64,000 nucleotides of DNA from an uncultured Acholeplasmatales bacterium (GTDB lineage: Bacteria > Bacillota_I > Bacilli_A > Acholeplasmatales > Anaeroplasmataceae): the NCBI GenBank assembly GCA_944324805.1, contig CALUXS010000001.1, forward strand, positions 1 through 64,000, read 5' to 3'. Positions within the stretch are counted from its first letter, which is position 1. Every line of letters begins with the position of its first letter. The notes under the pieces are model-generated. The model had not been told where the DNA came from. It did not search any database and saw only the letters and a program-made list of their open reading frames with translations. Positions 7,740 through 15,417 of this stretch are shown piece after piece. The position numbers and the translations under genes are program-made.

Positions 7740-9026
7740 ATGAATCTAATTTTAAGAGCAATGAAAAAGAATCACGAGTTATTATATTTACCAATGATTT
7801 GCTTTACATTGTTTGTTTTAAGTTTTCTTTTTGAAAGTATCAATGATGTTTTATCAGGATATGTAAAAATTATGTTACATCCATCAATTCTATTAACAGA
7901 TTATTTTGCTGTTGGTGGCATAGGTGGGACACTTTTAAATGCCGCTACAATAATGTTATTTAATTTATTGTTGCTAAAATTTATGAAAGTTAAATTTACA
8001 GGATCAATATATGCTGGTATATTAATAATTACAGGCTTTTCTTTTTTTGGGAAAAATATAATAAATACAATACCAATTTATATTGGAGTATATCTTTATT
8101 TGTTATTTAAAAAAGAAAAGGTTGAAAAATATATTTCAGTGTTGTTATTTTCTTCAGGGATTTCACCTCTAGTCAGTTATGCAATGTTTGGAACAAATTT
8201 AGAATATTATATTAGTATTCCCTTTGGAATTGTTTCAGGAATTGTTGCTGGGCTTATATTGCCTAGTTTACTAGATAAAACTAAGAATTTTAGTGGTGCT
8301 TGCAATTTATACAATACTGGCTTTGCCTTAGGAATAATATCAGTATTTTTTTATAGCATTTTTAGATTATTGAACTTAGAAGTAAATACTAATCTAGTAT
8401 TAGATAACACTCATAAAAATTTTTTAATAGCATTATTGCTAACTATTTCTTTAGTTTATATAGTTGGATCAATTATTGCTGAACCAAGTTTATTTAAAAA
8501 ATATAATATGCTACTAAAAGAAGAGGGAACACTTGGCAGTGATTTTTTAGACAAATATGGAGCAAATTTAGTAATGTTTAATTTTGGAACCTTAGCATTG
8601 TTAGCAACAGGATTAGTTTTTTTTATACCAACTATTCCTATGGATGGAATAATATTTGGAACTATCATTGCAAGTTTGGGTTTTAGTTCTTATGGATTAC
8701 AATTGAGAAATTTGATTCCGGTGTGGTTAGGAGCAATTGTTTATATGGCAATATCAAACAATATGTTTAATAGTATTTCCATAGTTATGTCGTTTTTCTT
8801 TGTGAGTTGTCTTTCACCAATTACAGGAAAGTATAGCATAATTGCGGGTTTTTTAGCAGGATTTTTACATTTGATGATTATTCCTTTACTACTTGATTTT
8901 CAAGGCGGATTTGATCTATATAATAATGGTTTTTGTGCAGGATTTGTTGCATTTTTTTTAAGTGCTATTTTTGATTCAATAAATAATTTTATCATGCTAA
9001 GAAAAGAAAAAAGAACAAGTGATTAA
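7740..9026 (+). CDS. DUF1576 family membrane protein
   Basis: 428 residues with many hydrophobic segments and an internal duplication. The halves each carry a GTLLNAA- or GTLALLA-like stretch and a short loop ending in LYNTGFALG or LYNNGFCAG, as in the DUF1576 family. It is probably a polytopic inner-membrane protein with a transport-like fold. Its substrate is not known and I do not assign one. It is convergent with degV: both stop codons fall in the loop of one terminator hairpin. Confidence 0.75.
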   Translation: MNLILRAMKKNHELLYLPMICFTLFVLSFLFESINDVLSGYVKIMLHPSILLTDYFAVGGIGGTLLNAATIMLFNLLLLKFMKVKFTGSIYAGILIITGFSFFGKNIINTIPIYIGVYLYLLFKKEKVEKYISVLLFSSGISPLVSYAMFGTNLEYYISIPFGIVSGIVAGLILPSLLDKTKNFSGACNLYNTGFALGIISVFFYSIFRLLNLEVNTNLVLDNTHKNFLIALLLTISLVYIVGSIIAEPSLFKKYNMLLKEEGTLGSDFLDKYGANLVMFNFGTLALLATGLVFFIPTIPMDGIIFGTIIASLGFSSYGLQLRNLIPVWLGAIVYMAISNNMFNSISIVMSFFFVSCLSPITGKYSIIAGFLAGFLHLMIIPLLLDFQGGFDLYNNGFCAGFVAFFLSAIFDSINNFIMLRKEKRTSD

Positions 9027-9036
9027 ACTTGTTCTT
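9011..9036. terminator. Bidirectional terminator holding both convergent stop codons
   Basis: AAGAACAAGT (9011-9020) pairs with ACTTGTTCTT (9027-9036) around the loop GATTAA. The plus-strand TAA (9024-9026) and the minus-strand stop (9025-9023) overlap inside the loop. A-rich and T-rich flanks allow termination both ways. Confidence 0.75.
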
Positions 9037-9844
9037 TTATATAAAAAATAGCATAGCAATTTGGACCTACATGCGTTCCGATAGCTGTTCCAACGTGAAT
9101 TTCATTTCCTTCAATTTCTAGTTTAGATTTTAGTGAAAGCATCCTTTCTTTATTCATAGTGTACCCAAAATACACATTGTAATTATAGTCAATAGGATTG
9201 TTCTTAATATATTTTTTAATTGAATCAAATGCTCTTGTAATTCCTATAGCTTTTCCAATCGGTTCTACTTCACCATTTTCTACAGTTATTACAGGTTTCA
9301 TATTTAAGATACTTCCTAGTATTAGTTTTCCTTTTGAAAGACGTCCACCTTTATGTAGATATTCTAATGTGTCTAATCCTGCTAAAATAGTTATCCTACT
9401 TTTTAATTCTTCTAACTTTTTAACAATTTCTAAAGTAGAAGAAGTACCTTTTAATTTCAAAAGTTCATCTAGGAGTATTCGTATTCCTGCAGATACAGAT
9501 AAACTATCTATTATGTATATTTTTTCATAATCTACAATATCTTTAGCCATCATTGCACTTCGAATTGTACCACTTAGTTTTGAGGAGATTAAAAGACAAA
9601 TTACATCTTCGTTATTATCTTTAGCCTTTTGGAAAATTTCTATAAAAACTTGTGGGGATGGTTGAGATGTTTTTGGGAATACATTTTGCTCAACAAGCAT
9701 AGTGTAGAAATTATCCTTGCTAATTTCTATACCATCTAAATATTCTTTTTCATTCATAAGCAATGTCATAGGGACATAATTAATCTTTAAATCATTAGCT
9801 TCGTTATACTCAAGATCTGAGCAGCTGTCTATTACAATTTGCAT
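9023..9844 (-). CDS. DegV family fatty-acid-binding protein
   Basis: 273 residues with the family layout: an N-terminal DSCSDLEYNEA motif, the KTSQPSPQVF segment, LSGTIRSA, LEYLHKGGRLSKGK and a C-terminal GTHVGPNCYAIFY. DegV/FakB proteins bind a single fatty acid and present it to the kinase FakA, feeding exogenous fatty acids into phospholipid synthesis. No fakA is seen here. A second paralogue lies at 42.7 kb, and bacteria with several FakB proteins often split saturated and unsaturated chains between them. AGGAGG precedes the start. Confidence 0.9.
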   Translation of the reverse strand: MQIVIDSCSDLEYNEANDLKINYVPMTLLMNEKEYLDGIEISKDNFYTMLVEQNVFPKTSQPSPQVFIEIFQKAKDNNEDVICLLISSKLSGTIRSAMMAKDIVDYEKIYIIDSLSVSAGIRILLDELLKLKGTSSTLEIVKKLEELKSRITILAGLDTLEYLHKGGRLSKGKLILGSILNMKPVITVENGEVEPIGKAIGITRAFDSIKKYIKNNPIDYNYNVYFGYTMNKERMLSLKSKLEIEGNEIHVGTAIGTHVGPNCYAIFYIKEQV

Positions 9845-9928
9845 ACTATACCTCCTGTATTCGCCTAATTATATCGAAAAATGATATAAATGTAAAGCAT
9901 AAATTACAAAAGCCGTGAAAATATGAAT

Positions 9929-10405
9929 TTATTCCCACTCTGATCTAATAGTAAAGTTAGAAGGTAAATTATAAATCTCTTTCTTTAAAAACAATGGATA
10001 AAAATATTTATTTTTTAAACTATCAAAAGTAATCCATTCAAAAATATGTTTATTATTATTTTCTTCTATAGATAATATTTCTCCCCTAGATTTTAGATCT
10101 GTTTTTTCAACATCTATTAGAAAGTATAGACATAATTCGTGAAAACCTTCGTTACTAACATCTTCCTTGAAAAAAGCTTGATTAAGCCAGAGTGGCCTAA
10201 TAATATTTGGTTTAATTTTTAATTCTTCGTTTATTTCTCTTATAATTGCATGTTCAGCAGTCTCATTCATTTTCACACGTCCCCCAGGTAAGTAATAATA
10301 TGGAGAACGATTATCCTTCATTGCTAATATTTTATTGTTATCTATTATAATTGCACATACACGATAATTAAATTTACCTTCTGTAGTTTTGAATGAAATA
10401 TCCAT
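9929..10405 (-). CDS. NUDIX hydrolase
   Basis: 158 residues with a clear Nudix box, GGRVKMNETAEHAIIREINEEL, which fits GX5EX7REUXEEXGU apart from the final glycine. The lead-in ILAMKDNRSPYYYLPGG is typical of small Nudix enzymes that hydrolyse nucleotide diphosphate derivatives. The substrate cannot be read from sequence. GAGGTG precedes the ATG. It is a single gene downstream of the tRNA-Thr terminator. Confidence 0.88.
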   Translation of the reverse strand: MDISFKTTEGKFNYRVCAIIIDNNKILAMKDNRSPYYYLPGGRVKMNETAEHAIIREINEELKIKPNIIRPLWLNQAFFKEDVSNEGFHELCLYFLIDVEKTDLKSRGEILSIEENNNKHIFEWITFDSLKNKYFYPLFLKKEIYNLPSNFTIRSEWE

Positions 10406-10453
10406 TTTTTCACCTCATATATATTTGATAAGTAATATTTAAATTTCAACAAG

Positions 10454-10482
10454 AAAAAAGTCTAATACAAATGTATTAGGCT
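10454..10482 (-). terminator. Terminator of the tRNA-Thr(CGT) gene
   Basis: On the minus strand AGCCTAATAC and GTATTAGACT form a stem with a 4-base loop and run into six T residues. Confidence 0.75.
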
Positions 10483-10494
10483 AATTAATCTATA

Positions 10495-10570
10495 TGGTGC
10501 CGTAAATAGGATTCGAACCTACGACCTACGCTTTACGAGAGCGTTGCACTACCAGCTGTGCTATTACGGC
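10495..10570 (-). tRNA. tRNA-Thr (anticodon CGT)
   Basis: A 76-base cloverleaf with a perfect 7-bp acceptor stem (GCCGTAA/TTACGGC), D-arm GCAC/GTGC, anticodon stem ACGCT/AGCGT around the loop CTCGTAA, a T-arm with TTCGAAT, and encoded CCA. The anticodon CGT reads ACG. The discriminator base is A, as in other Thr tRNAs. Confidence 0.93.
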
Positions 10571-10579
10571 GTTTAGCAA

Positions 10580-10608
10580 ATTATAGCACTTGTTTGTATC
10601 TTTTTCAA
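10580..10608 (-). promoter_or_regulatory. tRNA-Thr(CGT) promoter
   Basis: Minus strand: TTGAAA (10608-10603), 17-base spacer, TATAAT (10585-10580), ending about 10 bases before the tRNA. Confidence 0.75.
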
Positions 10609-10663
10609 CCTAGTTAATTTTATAAAAATATAGTATAATACGTTAGAAGGAGTTGTAATATTA

Positions 10664-11086
10664 ATGAAACAATTTTTAAAGGATTTTGGAAAATTTATTT
10701 CAAAGGGAAACATAATAGATTTGGCTATAGGTCTAATAATAGGAGCTGCGTTTAATGCTATTGTACAAAGTTTAGTCAATGATATAATAATGCCACTTTT
10801 TAGTGCGATTGTTAAAAGTGATATAGCAAGCTTAAAAGTAATTTTAGTTCCTGAAGTTTTAGACGAAAGTGGAGCAGTAATAAAAAAGGCGGTAACTTTG
10901 AATTATGGTAATTTTATTCAAGTTATAGTAAACTTCTTAGTTATCTCTCTTTCAATATTTGTAGCTTTAAGGGTTATGATGAAGGTTAGAGCTAAAATGG
11001 CAAAAGTAGAAGAACTTGCAAAAGCTAAAATTGCTGAATTAAAGAAAAAAGATGAAAATAATAATTCAGAAAGTAAAAAAATATAA
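10664..11086 (+). CDS. mscL: Large-conductance mechanosensitive channel
   Basis: 140 residues with the MscL signature KGNIIDLAIGLIIGAAFNAI in the first membrane helix, preceded by the amphipathic N-terminal helix KQFLKDFGKFI. A second membrane helix starts near 85 and a charged C-terminal coil ends KIAELKKKDE. MscL opens under membrane tension to release solutes during hypo-osmotic shock. AAGGAG precedes the ATG, and a TATAAT hexamer lies near 10631. A bidirectional terminator follows. Confidence 0.95.
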   Translation: MKQFLKDFGKFISKGNIIDLAIGLIIGAAFNAIVQSLVNDIIMPLFSAIVKSDIASLKVILVPEVLDESGAVIKKAVTLNYGNFIQVIVNFLVISLSIFVALRVMMKVRAKMAKVEELAKAKIAELKKKDENNNSESKKI

Positions 11087-11119
11087 AAAGAACTTGGAAA
11101 AACCAAGTTCTTTTTTTTT
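11085..11119. terminator. Bidirectional terminator between mscL and the antiporter
   Basis: GAACTTGG (11090-11097) pairs with CCAAGTTC (11103-11110), with an A run before and a nine-T run after. It serves both convergent genes. Confidence 0.88.
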
Positions 11120-12299
11120 ATAATTGTGAAGAAGTTAAAAGTTTTTTCCCTAGATTATCAATTAAGATTGCACCTAAAGGAGCTGTAATTAAAATTGCTA
11201 AAACTGATACTGTTAAAACTATACTTCCACAACTTAATCCTTCAGATAACGCTATTCCACCTATAGAAGCTTGAACTGTTGCTTTTGGTAAATAAGATAT
11301 AACAGCAAAGATTTGTTCTTTAAAATTGAGATTAGTTTTGAATAAGCATAATAAAACCCCAATAGTTCTAAACGATAACCCGATTATAATGACAATTACT
11401 GACATTAAACTATTTTCTATTGCGTAAGAAAAATCGATTGTAGCACCTACTAATACAAATAATAGTATTTCGAAAAATGTCCAAATAGAATTATAATTAT
11501 TACTAATTTCTTTAGCTTTATCTTTGTTTATAGTTAAAATAATCATTCCAATGACCATTATTCCTAACAATGATGATACTTGAATGTAAGGCTTTAAAAA
11601 GTTTTCTACACCAATCATTAAAAATGAGATGCTTAAAATGATTAGTACATAATAAATTGTTTTTAAATTTGTTTTTTTAATTATATATGCCAATAATAAA
11701 CCAACTATTATTCCAAATAATATTCCTAAAAATATTGAACTAGGTATGTTTAAAATTGACATATAATCAAAGTTGTTCGTCTTTGCTAGTCCTAAAAAAG
11801 CATAAAATAAAATAATAGTATATATATCATCAGCTGAAGAACCAGCTAGCACTATTTCTGGAACGTTATGTTCATTTTTAACTGTATCAATATATTTTAT
11901 CATTCTTGGACTTACAACTGCAGGAGATACAGCACCTAAAACTGAACCTAGTAATAAACTTTCGGTTATTGTTAAATCTAGTAAAAAGTATGATGCTAAA
12001 GCAACACCTATAATCTCAAATGTTGCTGGTAAAAAGCACATCAATATTGCTGGCCTTCCAATTTGCTTTAATTTATTCAAATCTAGATTTAAACCTGATC
12101 TAGTTAAAATAATTATTAAAGCTATTTGTCTTAATTCACTTGATATTTCGAGAATTTTACTATCAATTAGGTTAAGACAATAGGGTCCAAATATTAAACC
12201 AATTACAATCATTCCAACAAGACCAGGTATTTTTATCTTGTTTAATAAAAAACCAACTAAAAACCCTATTAATAAAATTAATCCAAAACTAAAAATCAT
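11118..12299 (-). CDS. Cation:proton antiporter (CPA family)
   Basis: 393 residues, mostly membrane-embedded, about 12 helices. It starts with GFLVGFLLNKIKIPGLVGMIVIGLIFGP, a Kef/NhaP-type opening, and carries LILTRSGLNLDLNKL and SSADDIYTIILFY, the discontinuous-helix region with paired acidic residues used for ion/proton exchange. There is no C-terminal regulatory domain. It probably trades Na+ or K+ for H+ across the inner membrane; the ion is not resolved. AGGAAG precedes the ATG. Confidence 0.85.
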   Translation of the reverse strand: MIFSFGLILLIGFLVGFLLNKIKIPGLVGMIVIGLIFGPYCLNLIDSKILEISSELRQIALIIILTRSGLNLDLNKLKQIGRPAILMCFLPATFEIIGVALASYFLLDLTITESLLLGSVLGAVSPAVVSPRMIKYIDTVKNEHNVPEIVLAGSSADDIYTIILFYAFLGLAKTNNFDYMSILNIPSSIFLGILFGIIVGLLLAYIIKKTNLKTIYYVLIILSISFLMIGVENFLKPYIQVSSLLGIMVIGMIILTINKDKAKEISNNYNSIWTFFEILLFVLVGATIDFSYAIENSLMSVIVIIIGLSFRTIGVLLCLFKTNLNFKEQIFAVISYLPKATVQASIGGIALSEGLSCGSIVLTVSVLAILITAPLGAILIDNLGKKLLTSSQL

Positions 12300-12318
12300 A
12301 TTTTTTTCTTCCTTTCAT

Positions 12319-12363
12319 AAAAAAAAGCTGATGACTACACAAAAGTGTAGATATCATCAGCTT
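12319..12363 (-). terminator. Terminator after the tRNA-Val/tRNA-Thr pair
   Basis: On the minus strand AAGCTGATGA...TCATCAGCTT forms a long stem with an internal CTACAC/GTGTAG helix and then eight T residues. It separates tRNA transcription from the antiporter gene. Confidence 0.85.
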
Positions 12364-12412
12364 AATTGCGGTTTTGTATAAAAATACAAGGGAGAATATC
12401 ATTCCCAAAAAA

Positions 12413-12488
<76 letters not shown>

Positions 12489-12502
12489 ACTTATTAAATT
12501 AA

Positions 12503-12578
12503 TGGTGGAGGTTAACGGGCTCGAACCGCTGACCCTCTGCTTGTAAGGCAGATGCTCTCCCAACTGAGCTAAACCTCC
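12503..12578 (-). tRNA. tRNA-Val (anticodon TAC)
   Basis: 76 bases with acceptor GGAGGTT/AACCTCC, anticodon stem TCTGC/GCAGA around CTTACAA, T-loop TTCGAGC and encoded CCA. It lies 14 bases upstream of tRNA-Thr(TGT) in the same transcript. Confidence 0.95.
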
Positions 12579-12588
12579 ATGCGTAGTG

Positions 12589-12617
12589 ATTATAACAAAA
12601 ATAAAATAAAAAATCAA
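12589..12617 (-). promoter_or_regulatory. Promoter of the tRNA-Val/tRNA-Thr unit
   Basis: Minus strand: TTGATT (12617-12612), 17-base spacer, TATAAT (12594-12589). Confidence 0.75.
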
Positions 12618-12699
12618 GACAAAAATTTTTAATATTTTTAAAGCTAACTCTAGAGATTAAATCGCTTTTATGATATCATTTTATAGAGGTGAATATTTT

Positions 12700-14118
12700 A
12701 TGCGTAAAACAAAAATTATTTGTACACTTGGCCCAGCTATTGATACAGATGAAAAACTCAAAGAAATGATATTAAATGGTTTGGACTGTGCACGTTTGAA
12801 TTTTTCTCATGGAACTCATGAGGAACAAAAAGTTAGAATGGATAGAGTAAAAAGAATTAGAGAGGAATTAGGAATTCCACTTCCAATTTTACTTGATACA
12901 AAAGGTCCTGAAATTAGAGTTAGAGACTTTGCAAACAAAAAGGTTAGTTTAAAAGCCGGTAACAAATTTACTTTTTCTCCTGATTTTAATTTAATTGGTG
13001 ATGAAACTATTGTTGGTTTAACATATCCTAATTTGGCTGATTATGTTAAGGCTGGTGATACTATCTTGGCAGATGATGGAAAAATTGCTTTTAAGGTAGT
13101 AGAAGTCGAAGGAAGAAATATTGTTTGTGAAGTTTTAAATGATGGTGACTTATCAAATCACAAGAGTATTAATATTCCTAATGTTATTGTAGATATGCCT
13201 TATATATCAGAAGTTGATAGAAGTGATATTATTTTTGGTATACAAGAGTGTGTAGATTATATAGCAGCATCTTTTGTTAGAAGAAAAGAAGATGTTTTTG
13301 AATTAAGAAAATTATTAGAACAATACGATACATCAAAAAAAATAAAAATAATTTCAAAAATTGAAAATACTGAAGGAATTAGTAAAATGGATGAAATTAT
13401 AGCCGCTTCTGATGGAGTTATGGTAGCTCGTGGAGATATGGGGGTAGAGGTTCCATTTAAGCTTTTACCAGGAATCCAAAAGGACATTATTTCAAAATGC
13501 TATCGAAGCGGAAAAATTGTTGTTACTGCAACTCAAATGCTAGATTCAATGCAATTAAATCCTCGTCCTACTCGTGCTGAAGTTAGTGACGTTGCTAATG
13601 CAATATATGATCGTACTACAGCTATTATGCTTAGTGGTGAAAGTGCAGCTGGTAAATATCCTATTGAATCAGTTAGAGCGATGAAGGATATTGCCCTAGC
13701 AACTGAAGCTAATATAAATTGGGAAGAAAGATTTCATAGAAATGCATTAGATTTAGGTAATGACTTTAATAGTGCTATTTGTAATAGTGCTGTTAATGCT
13801 GCTTATCAAATTCAAGCTAGCGCTATAATTTGTGTTACTATAAATGGTATTACTGCATTTAATTTGGCTGCTTATCGTCCTTCTTGCCCTATTATTGCAA
13901 TTTGTGTAAATGATAAAGCATGTCGTCAATTAAATTTAGCTTGGAATGTTCATCCTGTTTACGCAGAAGAAAAGAAAACTACTGATGAGTTATTTACTTA
14001 TGCTATTCAAAAGGCAAAAGAAACAGGTTTAGTAAAAGAAGGAGATCGTGTAATTATTACTGGTGGTTCAGCTGTTGGTGATTATGGTACAGATATGTTC
14101 AAATTACACATCATTTAA
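12700..14118 (+). CDS. pyk: Pyruvate kinase
   Basis: 472 residues. It makes pyruvate and ATP from phosphoenolpyruvate and ADP in glycolysis. Features include the RKTKIICTLGPA start, CARLNFSHGTHEE, LLDTKGPEIR, the B domain, MVARGDMGVEVP, and TATQMLDSMQ with PTRAEVSDVANAI. The extra C-terminal PEP-utiliser-like domain of Bacillus Pyk is absent, so it is the compact form. GAGGTGA at 12686-12692 sets ATG 12700 as the start, although an in-frame ATG at 12670 gives ten more residues. The downstream gene begins 2 bases after its stop. Confidence 0.96.
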   Translation: MRKTKIICTLGPAIDTDEKLKEMILNGLDCARLNFSHGTHEEQKVRMDRVKRIREELGIPLPILLDTKGPEIRVRDFANKKVSLKAGNKFTFSPDFNLIGDETIVGLTYPNLADYVKAGDTILADDGKIAFKVVEVEGRNIVCEVLNDGDLSNHKSINIPNVIVDMPYISEVDRSDIIFGIQECVDYIAASFVRRKEDVFELRKLLEQYDTSKKIKIISKIENTEGISKMDEIIAASDGVMVARGDMGVEVPFKLLPGIQKDIISKCYRSGKIVVTATQMLDSMQLNPRPTRAEVSDVANAIYDRTTAIMLSGESAAGKYPIESVRAMKDIALATEANINWEERFHRNALDLGNDFNSAICNSAVNAAYQIQASAIICVTINGITAFNLAAYRPSCPIIAICVNDKACRQLNLAWNVHPVYAEEKKTTDELFTYAIQKAKETGLVKEGDRVIITGGSAVGDYGTDMFKLHII

Positions 14119-14120
14119 TA

Positions 14121-15212
14121 ATGGTTTTAGATGAATTAGTTAAAAAAAATGAAGATTTAATTGAACGTTTTAATGTAAAAGCTTATTTAGAAGCAAAAAA
14201 CTTTGCAGTAGTTGGAGCTATCGCGGCATTAGAAATTACTAATGAAGTTCAAAAAAACTTTGTAAAAAATATTGATATACCACAAACTGAAGATGAAATG
14301 CTCATGCATTTATATGGAATGTTACAGGCATTATTCGTATCAGTTGATGGTCTTTATGCATTGGCGTACGAACTAAGTGGTAGTAAAAAGTTTATAAATA
14401 TTAACCAAAATGCAGATATGCGCGAACTGAAGCATATAAGAAACGATGTTGTTGGTCATCCGGCTAATAGAAATATAAGGACACAAGGTAATGCTTATTG
14501 TATTTTGCAAAAAGAAAAACTATCTACTAAAGAGTTTACATATTTTATTTGTAGTGATAGAAAGATAGAAGAAAGAAAAGTTGATTTAGTAAGTTTGATA
14601 AAATCTTACTATATTGAAGCGAATGCGTTACTAAAGGTACTATTTAATATTTCTAATTCAGGGATTGCTAATGAAAGATTATTTGAACTAATGGAAAAAG
14701 TTTTAAGAGCATTTCCTAATAATGATTATCTAAGTAAGCTTGATAGTTTATATAATGATTACTTACTAAAATATCCTGATGCTACAAAAAAACAAGATCG
14801 TTTTATTTGGCGTTATGAATTAATTAAGAAAATAATAAATTATGATTTTAATAGTAATGATGAGTTAATTGAAGAATTGAAAAATGACATAATCTATATG
14901 GAATTGGAAAAAACATATACGCTTTTGGCTGGGAAACCATTTTTTGATAAGTATATTCATTCGTATGGTACACTAGTTAAGTCGATGTATAGGTTTTTAA
15001 GAAAGAATAATGATTTATATAGTATCAAAGATTATTTATGCGATATGAGTCATCCGTTATTTTATGATACATTTCTAAAATTTAAGTCTAAAGCTCGACT
15101 AAATCCTACAGTTTCAATTTATCTAAGTTGTGTAAATACACTTATTGAGAAAAATGATTCTGATTTGGTGTATGCATATATGCTTCCTGTTAAAAATTTT
15201 AAGAAAAAATAG
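14121..15212 (+). CDS. Unknown protein with a HEPN-like motif, coupled to pyk
   Basis: 363 residues, predicted mostly helical, without membrane segments or signal peptide. I recognise no full-length family. The segment ELKHIRNDVVGHPANR contains R107-N-X4-H113, which fits the R-polar-X4-H core of HEPN domains (often RNA-cleaving or protein-binding), and it lies in a helical N-terminal region of the right size. The ATG lies 2 bases after the pyk stop with no visible Shine-Dalgarno, so it probably depends on reinitiation after pyk. No minimal nucleotidyltransferase or antitoxin partner sits beside it. Confidence 0.6.
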   Translation: MVLDELVKKNEDLIERFNVKAYLEAKNFAVVGAIAALEITNEVQKNFVKNIDIPQTEDEMLMHLYGMLQALFVSVDGLYALAYELSGSKKFININQNADMRELKHIRNDVVGHPANRNIRTQGNAYCILQKEKLSTKEFTYFICSDRKIEERKVDLVSLIKSYYIEANALLKVLFNISNSGIANERLFELMEKVLRAFPNNDYLSKLDSLYNDYLLKYPDATKKQDRFIWRYELIKKIINYDFNSNDELIEELKNDIIYMELEKTYTLLAGKPFFDKYIHSYGTLVKSMYRFLRKNNDLYSIKDYLCDMSHPLFYDTFLKFKSKARLNPTVSIYLSCVNTLIEKNDSDLVYAYMLPVKNFKKK

Positions 15213-15215
15213 TTC

Positions 15216-15244
15216 TTGTCAAAAAAGAAAATTTTTTGTATAAT
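15216..15244 (+). promoter_or_regulatory. Promoter of the manganese riboswitch operon
   Basis: TTGTCA (15216-15221), 17-base spacer, TATAAT (15239-15244). The expected transcript start is about 20 bases ahead of the aptamer. Confidence 0.82.
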
Positions 15245-15261
15245 ATTTTTCGTATAAAAAA

Positions 15262-15366
15262 CCTTTATTTTTAAAGGGGAGTAGCATACTTTTTATAAAG
15301 TAGTTATATTCGCCATCCCGATTTTTAATCCGGATATAACGTCGTAATGATTGCAAGACCTTTATT
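15262..15366 (+). promoter_or_regulatory. yybP-ykoY manganese riboswitch
   Basis: The leader holds the family signature AAAGGGGAGTAGC (15273-15285) and the closing GCAAGACCTTTA (15353-15364). These two ends pair as the basal helix (TAAAGG with CCTTTA). Internal hairpins include ACTTTTTATAAAGT and GTTATAT/ATATAAC. This RNA family senses Mn2+. The 3' side of the basal helix is also the 5' arm of a terminator (15355-15391). Metal-stabilised aptamer folding should therefore prevent termination and turn the operon on. Confidence 0.85.
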
Positions 15367-15395
15367 CTTATCTTTTAAGAATAGAGGTCTTTTTT
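15355..15395 (+). terminator. Regulated terminator of the manganese riboswitch
   Basis: A 16-bp stem (15355-15370 with 15376-15391, one G:T pair) and a T run to 15395. Its 5' arm shares AAGACCTTTA with the aptamer's closing helix, so the two folds exclude each other. Confidence 0.85.
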
Positions 15396-15417
15396 ACGAA
15401 ATTAAGGAGGAATAGAA

